DNA of 64,000 nt from CAVVGZ01 sp963841845. GTDB lineage: Bacteria > Chloroflexota > Anaerolineae > Anaerolineales > Anaerolineaceae. Below the pieces are notes generated by a model. That model did no database searches, was not told the origin of the DNA, and saw only the letters and a program-made list of their open reading frames with translations. Made by a program: the position numbers and the translations under genes. Each line of letters begins with the position of its first letter. Position 1 is the first letter of the stretch. The stretch lies in NCBI GenBank assembly GCA_963841845.1, contig CAWJEG010000010.1, positions 62,001-126,000 of the forward strand. The letters are read 5' to 3'. Of this stretch, positions 9,192 to 19,153 are shown piece by piece.

Positions 9192-11175
9192 CTACTGGAT
9201 GCCCCATAACCGCAGCGTCCCATCCAGTCCTACATATACAAGCGCATCACCGCCAGGCATAAAGAAAACATCCCCGTTGAGAGGTAAACCCTGCAGGGAG
9301 ATCTCTGCCAGTTTTTCTCCCCCGGGAATTCCCCAAAGGATTATTTTGTCACCCGCCACTGCCAGCATATTTTTAGCCGGGGAGAAAGCCATGGAAAACC
9401 CGTTTGATGTGATATCGGCAAGCTCTTCCTGGTTCTTCGTGTTCCAGATCTTAATGTGCTGGTCCAGACCATCCACAGTGGATACGGCCAGGAGAGCTCC
9501 ATCCTGAGAAAACTCACCACGGTATCCTGAAAATGTTTCCATCAAGCGAGGCGGCTGCAACTGCCAGAGCTGCAGCCCCTGCGAAGCCTGCACCAGGAAC
9601 AGCCTGCCATCCGGCGAAAATTTTGCCTTTTGAGGGCTGTCATCTATTGAAAATGTAGATTGAAGCTCCCCGCCGGTCACATTATGAATTTCAACCTGAC
9701 CATCCCCTGAAAGGATTGCCAGGAGTTCTCCGTCAGCAGATAATGCGTTTATGGTTGTGTCGTTTTTGGGTAAATTTACTTCCAGCAAATCCAATTCACT
9801 GGAATAATCCCTGACAACTATTTTACTGTCCGAGGTGACATAAGCCATCCGCTGCGCATCAAGAGCAGTGGAAATGCTGCCCGGAAGCAAAGCGGGATTG
9901 AGGTCGTTCTGACGTATTACCGTTTGCCAGATCTATCCTGGCAGCAGAACCATCCATCTGGATGGAATTTATTTGATAACCTTCCCGGGCAGGCTGACTG
10001 GCCAGATGATAATTGGAGGCAAATTCGCCCGGGATTTCCAGCGGAGGCGCGAGTGCGTCTCCCAACTGCCAGATATGAATCCCGCTATCCACTGCCAGGA
10101 GACGGCTGCCATCCGGGGAAAAATCCAGCCAGATGCGCGTATCCCCTGAGGGAAGTGCCCCCAGGTCTTGAAGCAGGACACCGCTGCGGCTGTTCCACAG
10201 GCGTATCCCGCTGCGTTCAGCTGTCGCCAGAATTTCACCATCCGGAGAAAGGGAAACATCCGACAGGGGTCCTTTAAAATCAAACATACTGATCAAGAAA
10301 GTTCCCCTGGCAGATGAGATAAGGCTCACCTGGCGGTCATATACTGCCATGATTGTCTCACCATCCGGGCTAAAGCGCACCATTTTCGGGCGGAAACCCT
10401 GTCCATCCTTGCGCATGGCAATATTTTGTATGGGTTTGCCATCTGCACTGGCTGAAATCCACACCGGTTCTGTACGCGCCCACGAGAGCAGCTCTTCCCC
10501 GGCACTGGTGAAAGCCAGGCTTTTTACACCCGCATTATGGATATTACTGGTAGAGAGTTGGGTTCCGGTATCCAGGTACCATACTGAAATACCACTTTCC
10601 CATCCGGATGCAGCCAGCAAAGTACCATCCTGAGACAAAGCTACAGAAAGAATAATATCTGCAGGCATTACCAGTTCCCTAACCACTTCCGCGCTGGCAA
10701 GATTCCAGACCAGGATGCGGCCATCATCCATCCCGCCCGCCAGCATCAACCCATCCATTGTATATGCAATACTGCGCACCGCATTTTCCGTTTGAAATAC
10801 GGTATTAAGAATGCCAGATTTATCATAAAGATAAATACCGGTTGTAGCAGCTACGGCAAATTGGTTTCCAGACGGTGACCAGCGAACCTGCGTGGCGAGA
10901 CCACGCCCCCAATCCGCATACGCCACCAGGCGCTGGATATTTTCAGGTCGGATGATTTCCTGAGGAATTGGGGCGGGAGTACCCTGTACTGCCGGGGTGA
11001 GGGGGGTAATCGTCGGTGTCCGGGTGGGTGTGGGAGGAAGAGTTGGTAATCCACGGGGGGTGAGCGTGGCAAAAGAACGGACGGTCGGTTTTATTTCCGC
11101 CACAATTTGGTCACAACCGCCCAAAACTCCCAACAAAAAGATTGCAAGCAGGATATACGCTCTGCCAGTGCTCAT
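9192..11175 (-). CDS. WD40-repeat lipoprotein, frameshifted near 9921
   Basis: About 660 residues. Start ATG 11175 has AAGGAG nine nt upstream; longer upstream starts lack one. The N-terminus is a lipoprotein signal ('LLAIFLLGVLGGC'), then a Pro/Thr-rich linker. Many WD40/beta-propeller blades follow: repeated 'xxxFSPDGxxL' and 'IxLW' elements such as 'VRWSPSGNQFAVAATTGIYLY', 'VSLSPDGEILATAERSGIRLW' and 'DGTLRLWGIQ' at the end. The frame breaks near 9921: removing one base joins 'DLAN' to 'VIRQNDLNPALLPGSIS'. The propeller sits outside the membrane and probably mediates protein or ligand contacts. No enzymatic domain is visible. Confidence 0.8.
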
Positions 11176-11669
11176 AACAGCCCACTCCTTGCAGGTGCAG
11201 ACCAGGAGGGCGCGGTACGGGTTTTGGGATGAGAATTTATGCCACAAATTTGGATACCTGGCAAAATCCCCGCAATTAATTCCATACAATCACACAAGTA
11301 AATGCCAGCCATATATCCTTTGATTGCAATCACCCATACATAAGATACATCATCCCACTGCTGGATTAATTGTATTAAGAACTGTACCATTTTTACCAAT
11401 ATTTCGCCATGCATGCCTGGTTGAGCAGCTATTCCACGGCCTTCATACCTGCGGGTATTCAGCTGAAACTAAATCCTGATGGGCTGCCAGGAGGATTGGT
11501 CTTGGTTCGGGTTGGCTGCCCTGCCAGGAATACAGAAGGCTGAGGTGATTGATGATTCCTTTATGCAAACAGCATGAAAGTGATTGTATACATGGGTCAA
11601 CCAGGGTGTCCGGATTTTTACGCAAAATATTTACTGCCTTTTGTAAGGGAGTTCATGCCTACCAGACAC
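11176..11669. other. Intergenic, no gene seen
   Basis: About 490 nt between the WD40 gene start and the end of the efflux operon. The short open frames on both strands lack RBS and family features. It must contain the promoter of the WD40 gene (minus strand), but I cannot pick a convincing -35/-10 pair. Confidence 0.4.
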
Positions 11670-12899
11670 TTATTTCGGTGTGGCTTCAATATCTGCAAAA
11701 GCTGTCATATCCCATTTAAGCCCGGGAGGCTGCTCTAAAAGAGTAATCTCAACGATGTAATTCACACCCGACCCCTGGGCTGATTTGAGGGCAATTTTCT
11801 CCACCCGCCCTGGGATGACCATATCGGGGAAGGCATCGAAGTTAATCCGGGCTGCATTACCCACGTCAATGCGAGCCACATCGATTTCATTCAGGTCTGA
11901 GGTCTCCACCTTAAATTTTCCGAGATCTGCCAGGAGGATGACAGGCTGTCCAGCATCAACCCACTCCAAAGGGCGGGTATCCAAGCGGCTAATGATTCCG
12001 CTGAAGGGAGCGGTCAACTGCAGGTCTGCTTTCATCCGATCAGCGGAATCCAATTTTTTCTGGGCTTCAGTCAGTACCATCTCGGCCAGCCGGAGTGATT
12101 CTGGATCCGGTCCCTGTTCAAGATCGACCAATTTGCGCTCGAGCTCATGCAAATTTGCCTGTGCAAGGCCAACACGGACATCTGATCCGGCAATTTCAAG
12201 TTCCCCGGGCTGGCCAAGGTACCAGTTCAATGCTGCAAGCATGGCATCCCTATCTTCACGGGCTTCAGCCAGGTCAATCAAAGCCTGGTTGCGTGCCAGG
12301 TGCTCTTCATCCAGATCATAATAATCGAAGTATACATCCTCCGCTGTCTTGACCCCGTTTAATGAGATGTAATACTCTGCCAGGGCTTTGTCAAGGCGGT
12401 CTTGATCCGTGCGCGGCAGATCTTTTTTCGAGCGTGCCTTGACAGCTTCTTCCAATTCATGCTGTGCATTAACCAGATCGGATTGAACCTGGGCGCGCTC
12501 CAGGTCCACATTATCATACAGCAGCTCCAGGTCTTGCCGGGCAAGGAGCACCTCGACTTCAGCCGCAGAGACCTTTGACTGCAAATCCTGGATATCCTCC
12601 AGCACGAGCAGCACCTGTCCTGCGGATACTGCCTGGTTTTCTTCCACAGCAAGTTCTGTAACTTTTCCGGAAGCTGCCGGGCTTAACTGCACCCAGGTGT
12701 ACGGCACCACTTTTCCGGTTACATTGATCACTGGCAGGTAGGGTGTTGCCGCCGGTTCTGAAGTTAATTCAGACTGAGAAGCTGTTGTCCCGCAGGCTGC
12801 CAGCAGAACAGTAAATCCAATTCCTACTGCCAGGAGGGAAGACTTCCTAAAGTTGGAAAGGGTGCAATTAATTGTCAATAAAAACTTATGATTAACCAT
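11670..12899 (-). CDS. HlyD/MacA-type efflux adaptor lipoprotein (second copy)
   Basis: Periplasmic-adaptor-like (membrane fusion) protein of the MacA/HlyD family. I choose ATG 12899 (AGGGGA RBS about 8 nt upstream) over GTG 12920. It has a lipoprotein signal ending 'FTVLLAAC' and a first lipoyl-like half 'GKVVPYTWVQLSPAASGKV'. A long coiled coil follows (residues about 100-260, rich in Glu, Ala, Leu). Then come 'LTAPFSGIISRLDTRPLEWVDAGQPVILL' and a beta-barrel domain. It is paralogous to the adaptor at 16063-17244, with the same 'DLNEIDxARxxxGxAAxxxFDAFPxxxxxGxVxxI' pattern. Last gene of the operon, 24 nt after the permease. Confidence 0.88.
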   Translation of the reverse strand: MVNHKFLLTINCTLSNFRKSSLLAVGIGFTVLLAACGTTASQSELTSEPAATPYLPVINVTGKVVPYTWVQLSPAASGKVTELAVEENQAVSAGQVLLVLEDIQDLQSKVSAAEVEVLLARQDLELLYDNVDLERAQVQSDLVNAQHELEEAVKARSKKDLPRTDQDRLDKALAEYYISLNGVKTAEDVYFDYYDLDEEHLARNQALIDLAEAREDRDAMLAALNWYLGQPGELEIAGSDVRVGLAQANLHELERKLVDLEQGPDPESLRLAEMVLTEAQKKLDSADRMKADLQLTAPFSGIISRLDTRPLEWVDAGQPVILLADLGKFKVETSDLNEIDVARIDVGNAARINFDAFPDMVIPGRVEKIALKSAQGSGVNYIVEITLLEQPPGLKWDMTAFADIEATPK

Positions 12900-12923
12900 G
12901 AGGCATTCCCCTGTTTTCACTTT

Positions 12924-15173
12924 TCACTCATAACGCAATGCTTCAACAGGCGGCAGGCGGGTGGCACGCAATGCCGGGTAGAGACCTCCCGCCAGTCCCA
13001 GCAGCAATGAAATCGACAGTGCCCGAACAAACAAATCCCATTCCCAGACCGTTGTCAGGGTAATACCATAAACGGGAATAACTTTTAATACCAGTCCCAG
13101 AAGGATTGCCACAAGGATACCCACCAATCCGCCAAAAACTCCCAGGAGCAGGGATTCCCTTATGATCATTCCCAGGACCATACCCTGCCTCCAGCCCAGC
13201 GCCCGCAGCACACCGATTTCCCGGGTGCGTTCCAGCACGGACATTAACATTGTATTCATGACCCCCAAACCACCTACAACGATAGTGAGAAGGGAAATTG
13301 CCCAGAACATGGCATCCATGGCTTTCATATCCGGCATCTCACCCATGAATTCACCGGAAAGCGCAGCATAGATATCCGGATTCTCCTGGTTTATTCTTGC
13401 AACCACTCCTTCTGCGGTGGATGGCTGAAAAAGGTTGACCGAATAAATGGTCACCTTGCGCGGCCGGCCAACAAAACTTTGAGCATCCCGCAGGGTAATT
13501 ACCCCGCCCATCTCTTCCCAGCCGACCCCCGATTCCAGGATTCCAACCACCTTGAAACGGTTACCGCTCAACTCGATCATGTCGCCAACTTTTTTATTCA
13601 GGGATTCTGCCATCATGCGGCCCAGCACCAGCTGGCGGTTTCCATTTAACCAATGCCCTTCAACAACATTAAAATGTTCCTTTGCGAATCCTCCAGGCTC
13701 ATATCCCTGGAGAAGGAAAAAGCTGTTCTCTTCCGGCAGGGTCACTGCCGAAATCACCATCCCGCCCACACTTTGCACCTCCGGCATGGCAGCGATCTTA
13801 TCGCCAACCCGTTCATCAATTGCACTCAGGCTGGTATCAGAAACATCAGCCTGACGTACCATAATTTCCACGTCATTGCCGCTCATCATGGTCATATAAT
13901 CATACAGCATAGAGCGCACGATGCTCTCCAGCAGGATAATACCGCCCACCGTCAGCCCGATCACGGCCAGGGTAAGGGTGGTGCGGGTGGTGCGCTGCCA
14001 GAGGCTCTGCACTGCCATCCCGCCAAACGGCAGCCGGCGCACATTTTCTCCACTGCTGCCGCCTTCATAGCGGAGGGCCTCAACCGGTTCCAGGCTGGAG
14101 GCTCGCCAAGCCGGGTAGATACCCCCTACCAACCCCAGCAAAACAACCACAAGGAAGGCCTGACCCACCAGCCCTATGCCTACAGTTTGTGTTGATGCTC
14201 CAAAAGAACTTAAATAATTAGCGAGGAGTTGAAGGCTGGCAAATCCCAGGGCTACCCCAACAATGCCTCCGATCAGGCCAGTTGCCAGCGACTCGCCCAG
14301 GATCATCCACATAATACGCCTTTTCCCCCAACCCAGGGAACGGAGAACACCAATTTCCCGGGTGCGTTCCAGTACTGACATGAGTTGGGCATTCAGCATG
14401 CCGATGCCACCCAGAAGAATCGCCATTCCCCCGATGACCCAGGTGTAAGCCTGGAATGAATCATCCATAATCTGCTGGCTGCTGTACTCGCTGGAGGTGG
14501 TGAGCTGCAGGTTCGGCCACAGACGGGCTACCCGGGTTTCCAGGCGCTGGCGCAGGTCATAATCCTCCAGCTGGATGTAGAAGAGGTTGACCTGGCGGGG
14601 TTTGCCAAGCAGGTCCTGAGCGTCTGCAAGCCCCAGGACTGCCCCGCCATCTTCCAGGGCGTTTCCCGTTTCATAAATCCCGATCACCCGGTAAATGCTG
14701 CCTGTCACCCGCAGGGTATCATTGATGGATTTCTTCATAGATTCTGCCGCAGCTGATCCCAGCAGGATGGGTTTTCCCCGTACACGATCCACGCGCCGGT
14801 CATTTAATCCAAATCCCTCAATGATTTGAAATCGATTGAGGATATAGCTGTTTTCATCGTAACCGAACACAAAGAAATACGGTACGTTTTCCGCCTGCAC
14901 AAAGCCCTGGATCAGGCCGCTGACGGATTCAACTTCGGGCATTGCCAGCAGTTCAGCGCCGATGTTTTCGTCGACCGAGCTGTAAGAAATGTCAAAAGAA
15001 TCGGGCTGGCTTAAGATCAGGTCCGATTTGCTGTTAGAGAGCATGGTGTCGTATCCGATTCCAAGCCCCTTACCCAATGAGCCCAGGCTGATGATGGCGG
15101 CAACGCCGATGGCAATACCCAGTATTGTCAACAGGGTGCGTCCTTTGCGGCGGAACAGGTTTTTGAAGATCAT
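12924..15173 (-). CDS. Tandem-duplicated MacB/FtsX-type ABC permease, 749 aa
   Basis: One polypeptide contains two complete MacB_PCD plus FtsX units. Unit 1 covers residues about 1-370, starting 'MIFKNLFRRKGRTLLTILGIAIGV'. Unit 2 covers about 385-749, starting 'VQSLWQRTTRTTLTLAVIGL'. Both contain 'LMSVLERTREIGVLRxLGW', both end 'PxEALRYE', and each has four membrane helices. Ordinary MacB-like permeases have one unit and dimerise, so this protein is probably a built-in pseudo-dimer. Substrate is unknown; relatives export peptides, antibiotics or lipoproteins. It lies between its ATPase (22 nt upstream) and an adaptor (24 nt downstream). Confidence 0.9.
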   Translation of the reverse strand: MIFKNLFRRKGRTLLTILGIAIGVAAIISLGSLGKGLGIGYDTMLSNSKSDLILSQPDSFDISYSSVDENIGAELLAMPEVESVSGLIQGFVQAENVPYFFVFGYDENSYILNRFQIIEGFGLNDRRVDRVRGKPILLGSAAAESMKKSINDTLRVTGSIYRVIGIYETGNALEDGGAVLGLADAQDLLGKPRQVNLFYIQLEDYDLRQRLETRVARLWPNLQLTTSSEYSSQQIMDDSFQAYTWVIGGMAILLGGIGMLNAQLMSVLERTREIGVLRSLGWGKRRIMWMILGESLATGLIGGIVGVALGFASLQLLANYLSSFGASTQTVGIGLVGQAFLVVVLLGLVGGIYPAWRASSLEPVEALRYEGGSSGENVRRLPFGGMAVQSLWQRTTRTTLTLAVIGLTVGGIILLESIVRSMLYDYMTMMSGNDVEIMVRQADVSDTSLSAIDERVGDKIAAMPEVQSVGGMVISAVTLPEENSFFLLQGYEPGGFAKEHFNVVEGHWLNGNRQLVLGRMMAESLNKKVGDMIELSGNRFKVVGILESGVGWEEMGGVITLRDAQSFVGRPRKVTIYSVNLFQPSTAEGVVARINQENPDIYAALSGEFMGEMPDMKAMDAMFWAISLLTIVVGGLGVMNTMLMSVLERTREIGVLRALGWRQGMVLGMIIRESLLLGVFGGLVGILVAILLGLVLKVIPVYGITLTTVWEWDLFVRALSISLLLGLAGGLYPALRATRLPPVEALRYE

Positions 15174-15195
15174 TACCAGGCTCCCAGATCTAAAA

Positions 15196-16047
15196 TCATG
15201 CCATTTCCGCCGATTCTGCCTTTTTTAGAAACTGGCGCAGGGCTTCCAGCTGGTCCTTATCTACCGGCAAAGGATCCAGGTCCTCCTGGCTGCCAGAGAT
15301 TATTTTTTGACCAAGGTGCGAGAAACGCCACATCTTTAAATCCTCTTCGAGTGCTGACCCAATTAAGTCCTCACGGATAATCTTACCGTCACACATCACC
15401 ACCACACGGTGAGTCTGGCGGGCAACCGAAATATCGTGGGTAACAACCATGAACGTAGTACCATGGGAGCGGTTTATCTGGTGCAGAAGGTCCATCAGTT
15501 CACCTCCGGCAGTGGTATCCAGGGACCCGGTGGGTTCATCAGCCAGCACTAACGGAGGGTTGTTTGCCAATGCACGGGCGACAGCTGCGCGCTGGCGCTG
15601 TCCACCGGAAAGCTGGCTGGGGAGGTGATTCATGCGGTCCTGCAGTCCAACCAGCACCATCAGTTCTTCTGAGCGGCGTTTTCTTTCCTGCCTGCCTGCA
15701 TACCCTGCCAGTGGAACTTCCACATTTTCACGGGCAGTTAATGTTGGCAGGAGGTTGTGCAGCTGAAAAACAAAACCAATGGTGCGCCCCCTGAAATCAT
15801 CATAATTTTTTATGGCGGCCAGGTCCCTGCCATCAACGAAAACCTGTCCCCGGGTAGGCCGGTCCAGGGCACCGATCATATTGAGCAAGGTGCTTTTACC
15901 GCTGCCGCTGGGGCCCATAACGGTGACCAGTTCACCCGGAGCAACCATCAGGTTTACACCGTTGAGGGCAAAAATCTGCTCACCATCCCCGTAGATGCGG
16001 GTCAAATCACGGGTTTCAACCATCCATTGTGGACCGGTATCATTCAT
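15196..16047 (-). CDS. ABC transporter ATP-binding protein, MacB/LolD type
   Basis: About 283 residues from ATG 16047, which has GGAGG five nt upstream; ATG 16059 is less well placed. Walker A is 'GPSGSGKSTL', the signature is 'LSGGQRQRAAVARAL', Walker B 'PLVLADEPTGSLD', and the H-loop 'VVTHD'. The core is LolD/MacB-like, with an extra C-terminal tail of about 50 residues ('FSHLGQKIISGSQEDLD...'). It energises the double permease downstream. One ATPase gene serves one double permease, which would give a 2:1 complex. Confidence 0.93.
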   Translation of the reverse strand: MNDTGPQWMVETRDLTRIYGDGEQIFALNGVNLMVAPGELVTVMGPSGSGKSTLLNMIGALDRPTRGQVFVDGRDLAAIKNYDDFRGRTIGFVFQLHNLLPTLTARENVEVPLAGYAGRQERKRRSEELMVLVGLQDRMNHLPSQLSGGQRQRAAVARALANNPPLVLADEPTGSLDTTAGGELMDLLHQINRSHGTTFMVVTHDISVARQTHRVVVMCDGKIIREDLIGSALEEDLKMWRFSHLGQKIISGSQEDLDPLPVDKDQLEALRQFLKKAESAEMA

Positions 16048-16062
16048 CAAGCCCTCCATTTG

Positions 16063-17244
16063 CTATTGCTGCGGTTGGATATCTACAAAGGCGGTCATTC
16101 CCCATCTCAGCCGGTCCGGAATGCTGGCCAGCTGGATCACTGCCGTGTAATTGACACCCGTTGTCTGGGATGATTTGGGTGAAATGCGGGTAACGGTCCC
16201 TTTCAGGGATGTCCCGGGGAATGCGTCAAAAGTGACTACAGCGGCATCCCCTTGATGCACCCGGGCGGCATCGATCTCATTCAGGTCCGTTGTTTCGACC
16301 TGCAAGGTGGAAAGGTCGGCCAACAAAAGCAGGGGTTGTCCCGCATCGACCCATTCATTGGCACGCACATCAACCTGGCTGACAGTGCCCGTAAAGGGAG
16401 CTTTTAATTCAAGGTCCTCCAAACGGGACCTGGCAGAAGCCAGCTGGTCCTCTGCATTTTTCAGGCGGGCCTGCGCTAACAGCAGGTTATCGGGGTCAGG
16501 GCCTGCTGCCAGCTCATTCCACCGGCGTTCGGCATCCTGCAAGCGCGCATCGGCAAGTGCGATATCCGCCTCGGTAATGGCAATATCGAGGGCGTCCGGG
16601 CGGCCAAGCAGCCAGTTCAACTGGACAAGCTTCTTGCTGCGTTCCTCCCTGGCAGTGGAAAGGACAACGAGCACTTCATTACGGTTAACATCATCGGCAG
16701 GGAGATGATCGACCGTATCGTACTGTTCCTCTGCGTCACTTACCTTCTTTACCGCCATGCGGTATTCGGCCATGGCTTTATCCAGTGTGTCCCGGTCTGA
16801 GCGCTCAAATTCCTGGTTGGTGCGTTTTTTAATGGCATCATCAATTTCCTGCTGGTACTGAACCACCATCTGGTAGGCTGCTGCCCGATCAATCTCATTA
16901 TTCTGGTAAAGGTCGTCCAGAATCTGCCGGGCTTTTAATTGTTCCAGCTCGGCCTCAGCGACCTCAGCCTGGCGAATATCCCTCCCGCTAAGCTGCAGCA
17001 ATACAGCGCCCTCATCAACCTGCTCCCCCTCTGAAGTATTCAACGATTCTACATTTCCGGCATCCGAAACACTCATGGTTACCCAGCGGGCCGGGACAAT
17101 CACACCGCTGGCTGCAATGGTCTGCCCATTGTCTTCCTCAACTGGCTGCGACGCTGCGGTCGGCTGTGATGCGGTGCAGGCTGTCAAGAAAAAAACGGGC
17201 AGGCACAGCAGGACTGTCAGTGCGGCTTTATAGAAATAGTTCAT
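16063..17244 (-). CDS. HlyD/MacA-type efflux adaptor lipoprotein (first copy)
   Basis: 393 residues. The start ATG 17244 has a strong AGGAGG RBS. Lipoprotein signal ends 'PVFFLTAC'. Domain order is a lipoyl-like half, a long coiled coil (about residues 85-270), the second lipoyl half 'LKAPFTGTVSQVDVRANEWV' and a beta-barrel. First gene of a four-gene operon (adaptor, ATPase, double permease, adaptor). Two different adaptors per transporter suggest a hetero-adaptor ring. If the cell has one membrane, as is usual in Chloroflexota, the adaptors would hang on the outer face of that membrane rather than span a periplasm. Confidence 0.9.
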   Translation of the reverse strand: MNYFYKAALTVLLCLPVFFLTACTASQPTAASQPVEEDNGQTIAASGVIVPARWVTMSVSDAGNVESLNTSEGEQVDEGAVLLQLSGRDIRQAEVAEAELEQLKARQILDDLYQNNEIDRAAAYQMVVQYQQEIDDAIKKRTNQEFERSDRDTLDKAMAEYRMAVKKVSDAEEQYDTVDHLPADDVNRNEVLVVLSTAREERSKKLVQLNWLLGRPDALDIAITEADIALADARLQDAERRWNELAAGPDPDNLLLAQARLKNAEDQLASARSRLEDLELKAPFTGTVSQVDVRANEWVDAGQPLLLLADLSTLQVETTDLNEIDAARVHQGDAAVVTFDAFPGTSLKGTVTRISPKSSQTTGVNYTAVIQLASIPDRLRWGMTAFVDIQPQQ

Positions 17245-17574
17245 GGGACACCTCCTATCAAATACAACGGAAGCAGGTCATCTTTTAGAGCGTACCAGGC
17301 AGGGGGGATTCCTCTTTGATGGATAATGCTATGGTGGATTAAGGAAAGCCCGAGTGTGGATCCCAAACTCACCATTTGGTTCACAGTTGATTTTGATTGA
17401 TTCCCGGCCCGCCTGGTTCTGCCCCAGGTTTTTTTTAATTCCATTCCCGGCTTTAGCTCGAACACCTAAATAACAGGATCTATGATTACAAATAGTGGGT
17501 TTTTATTGGCTTATTCTATTCAATTGTAACCAGAAATTTAGCCAGGATATTCTGCACCAGACAGCCCATCCCTT
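17245..17574. other. Intergenic, presumed promoter region of the efflux operon
   Basis: About 330 nt upstream of the adaptor at 17244. AT-rich near 17480-17530. No convincing -35/-10 pair or gene is visible. Confidence 0.4.
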
Positions 17575-19127
17575 TCACGGGTATACCCATTCATTAAATA
17601 AATCTGCCAGGCTGCAGCTGCAGGATTCTTCGGCCAACTGTTGAAATTCTTGCGGCGTGCCAATTTCCCATTTGTTTTGCAGAAAATATTCTTTTAAGAA
17701 TGTGTCAAACTGATCCTGACCCATACGTTTTGACAGCTCCTGGATGAAAATCGGCCCCCTGCCATAGACAACAGCCGAATATTCTATATCGCTGTACTGT
17801 GATGCCGGCAGTCCAATTGGAATATCCGCTTCATCAACCCGCCCCCAGCGGTCCCGCCAGCTTGAGGAAAAACCTTCTGCGGCTTGTGGACCACGCAAAT
17901 CCTGGTAATAGAGGTAGGTGATATACTGGACAATTGCCTCATCCAGCCAGGGATTGTCAACCTGGTCACTGCCAACCATGTTGAAAAACCACTGGTGTCC
18001 AATTTCATGGGCTACGGTCGATTCCAAATAATTTACCCGTCCCGGATCATTGAATAAACCGGAGGAAATGGCAACCACCCCGGGATACTCCATCCCAAGC
18101 GCCTGCATGGGTGTACTGACGATATCCAATTCGCGGTATGGATACACCCCCAAACGATCCTTAAAACTCTGCAGTGCGCCTTCAGCCACATCCAGGATTA
18201 AATCATCCTGCTGCTGGCCAGAGGTTGTGTAAACATTTACCAGGGTATCACCGACCTGGCGGCTTGAGCGGAGGAACTGTTCGCTTCCGGCAATATAAAA
18301 ACCACGCGCCGGTCCAGCCATGTAGGTCACCATCTGGCGGCCATCCTTATCCTGGCGGCTGCGTTCCACACCGCTGGCTACCAGCTGCAGTTCACGGGGA
18401 GCGTTTACGGTCACCTGATAAAAACTGGCGTCATTGAAAGGCATATCTGCATTGGGCGGCGGGGATTCCACATTCCAACCCCCTGAATCATAAACCGGAA
18501 TCACTGGATAGAATTCATCCAAAACCAATACACCGTCAAAATAACCGAACAGTCCGTAATTTCCGCCCATTTCACGGGGAATATCAACCTGGAAATCCAT
18601 TTCAACCATCAACGACTCACCGGGCATCAATGGAGCAGGCAGAGGCACCATCAGTGCACTCTCATTGAATTGAAGCTCAGGCTGCACAGTTTCACCATCC
18701 ACTTTTACCCCGGACACTCGTGTGCTTCCCCCATTGGTATTGGTAAACAGCCGGAAGTAGATTTCTGTTAATTCAACTTCTTCCCGGTTGGTATAACGAA
18801 CAGCCTGGTGCCCTTCCAGCTTTTCCAGATCATCCGGAAGAGTGATATCAAGAACATATTCCGTGGCCCCGGGCATCTTATCTAAAACAAGCTGTTCTGC
18901 AGGAATCAATCCATCATGGAATTCCTGGCGGCTTTCCTGATTCATGGTTTCATCAGCGGATTGAGCCGGTACAGATGTAAGCCCTGATCCGGCTGCTGCG
19001 GCGGGTCAGCAGAAGAATCCTGGTCCTGAATCAAGGCGGCCAGGGAAGCCGGGGTTGGCATCTGGCAGGATGCCACACTTAGCACCAGAATAATTACCAA
19101 AAATAAATAAACAGGTGTCTTTTTCAT
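17575..19127 (-). CDS. M1-family (gluzincin) metallopeptidase lipoprotein, frameshifted near 18983
   Basis: Zinc aminopeptidase-like lipoprotein of about 517 residues after repair. The start ATG 19127 has a GAGG RBS and gives the signal 'MKKTPVYLFLVIILVLSVAS-C'. The frame then breaks near 18983: adding one base in the GGG run joins 'QQPDQGL' to 'TSVPAQSADETMNQE'. The catalytic core has HEIGH, 18 residues, then E ('WLDEAIVQY'): the HExxH-(18)-E pattern of M1 enzymes. 'GVVAISSGLF' lies upstream, where M1 enzymes carry the G-x-M-E-N-like strand. Extracellular peptide trimming is likely. Starts 26 nt after the CapA gene ends; probably one operon. Confidence 0.85.
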
Positions 19128-19153
19128 AAGAAACCTCGCATCTATCACCACAG

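Noticed and set aside
11443..11625. Small minus-strand gene between the WD40 and efflux genes
   Set aside because: No RBS, no recognisable domain and an unlikely residue composition.
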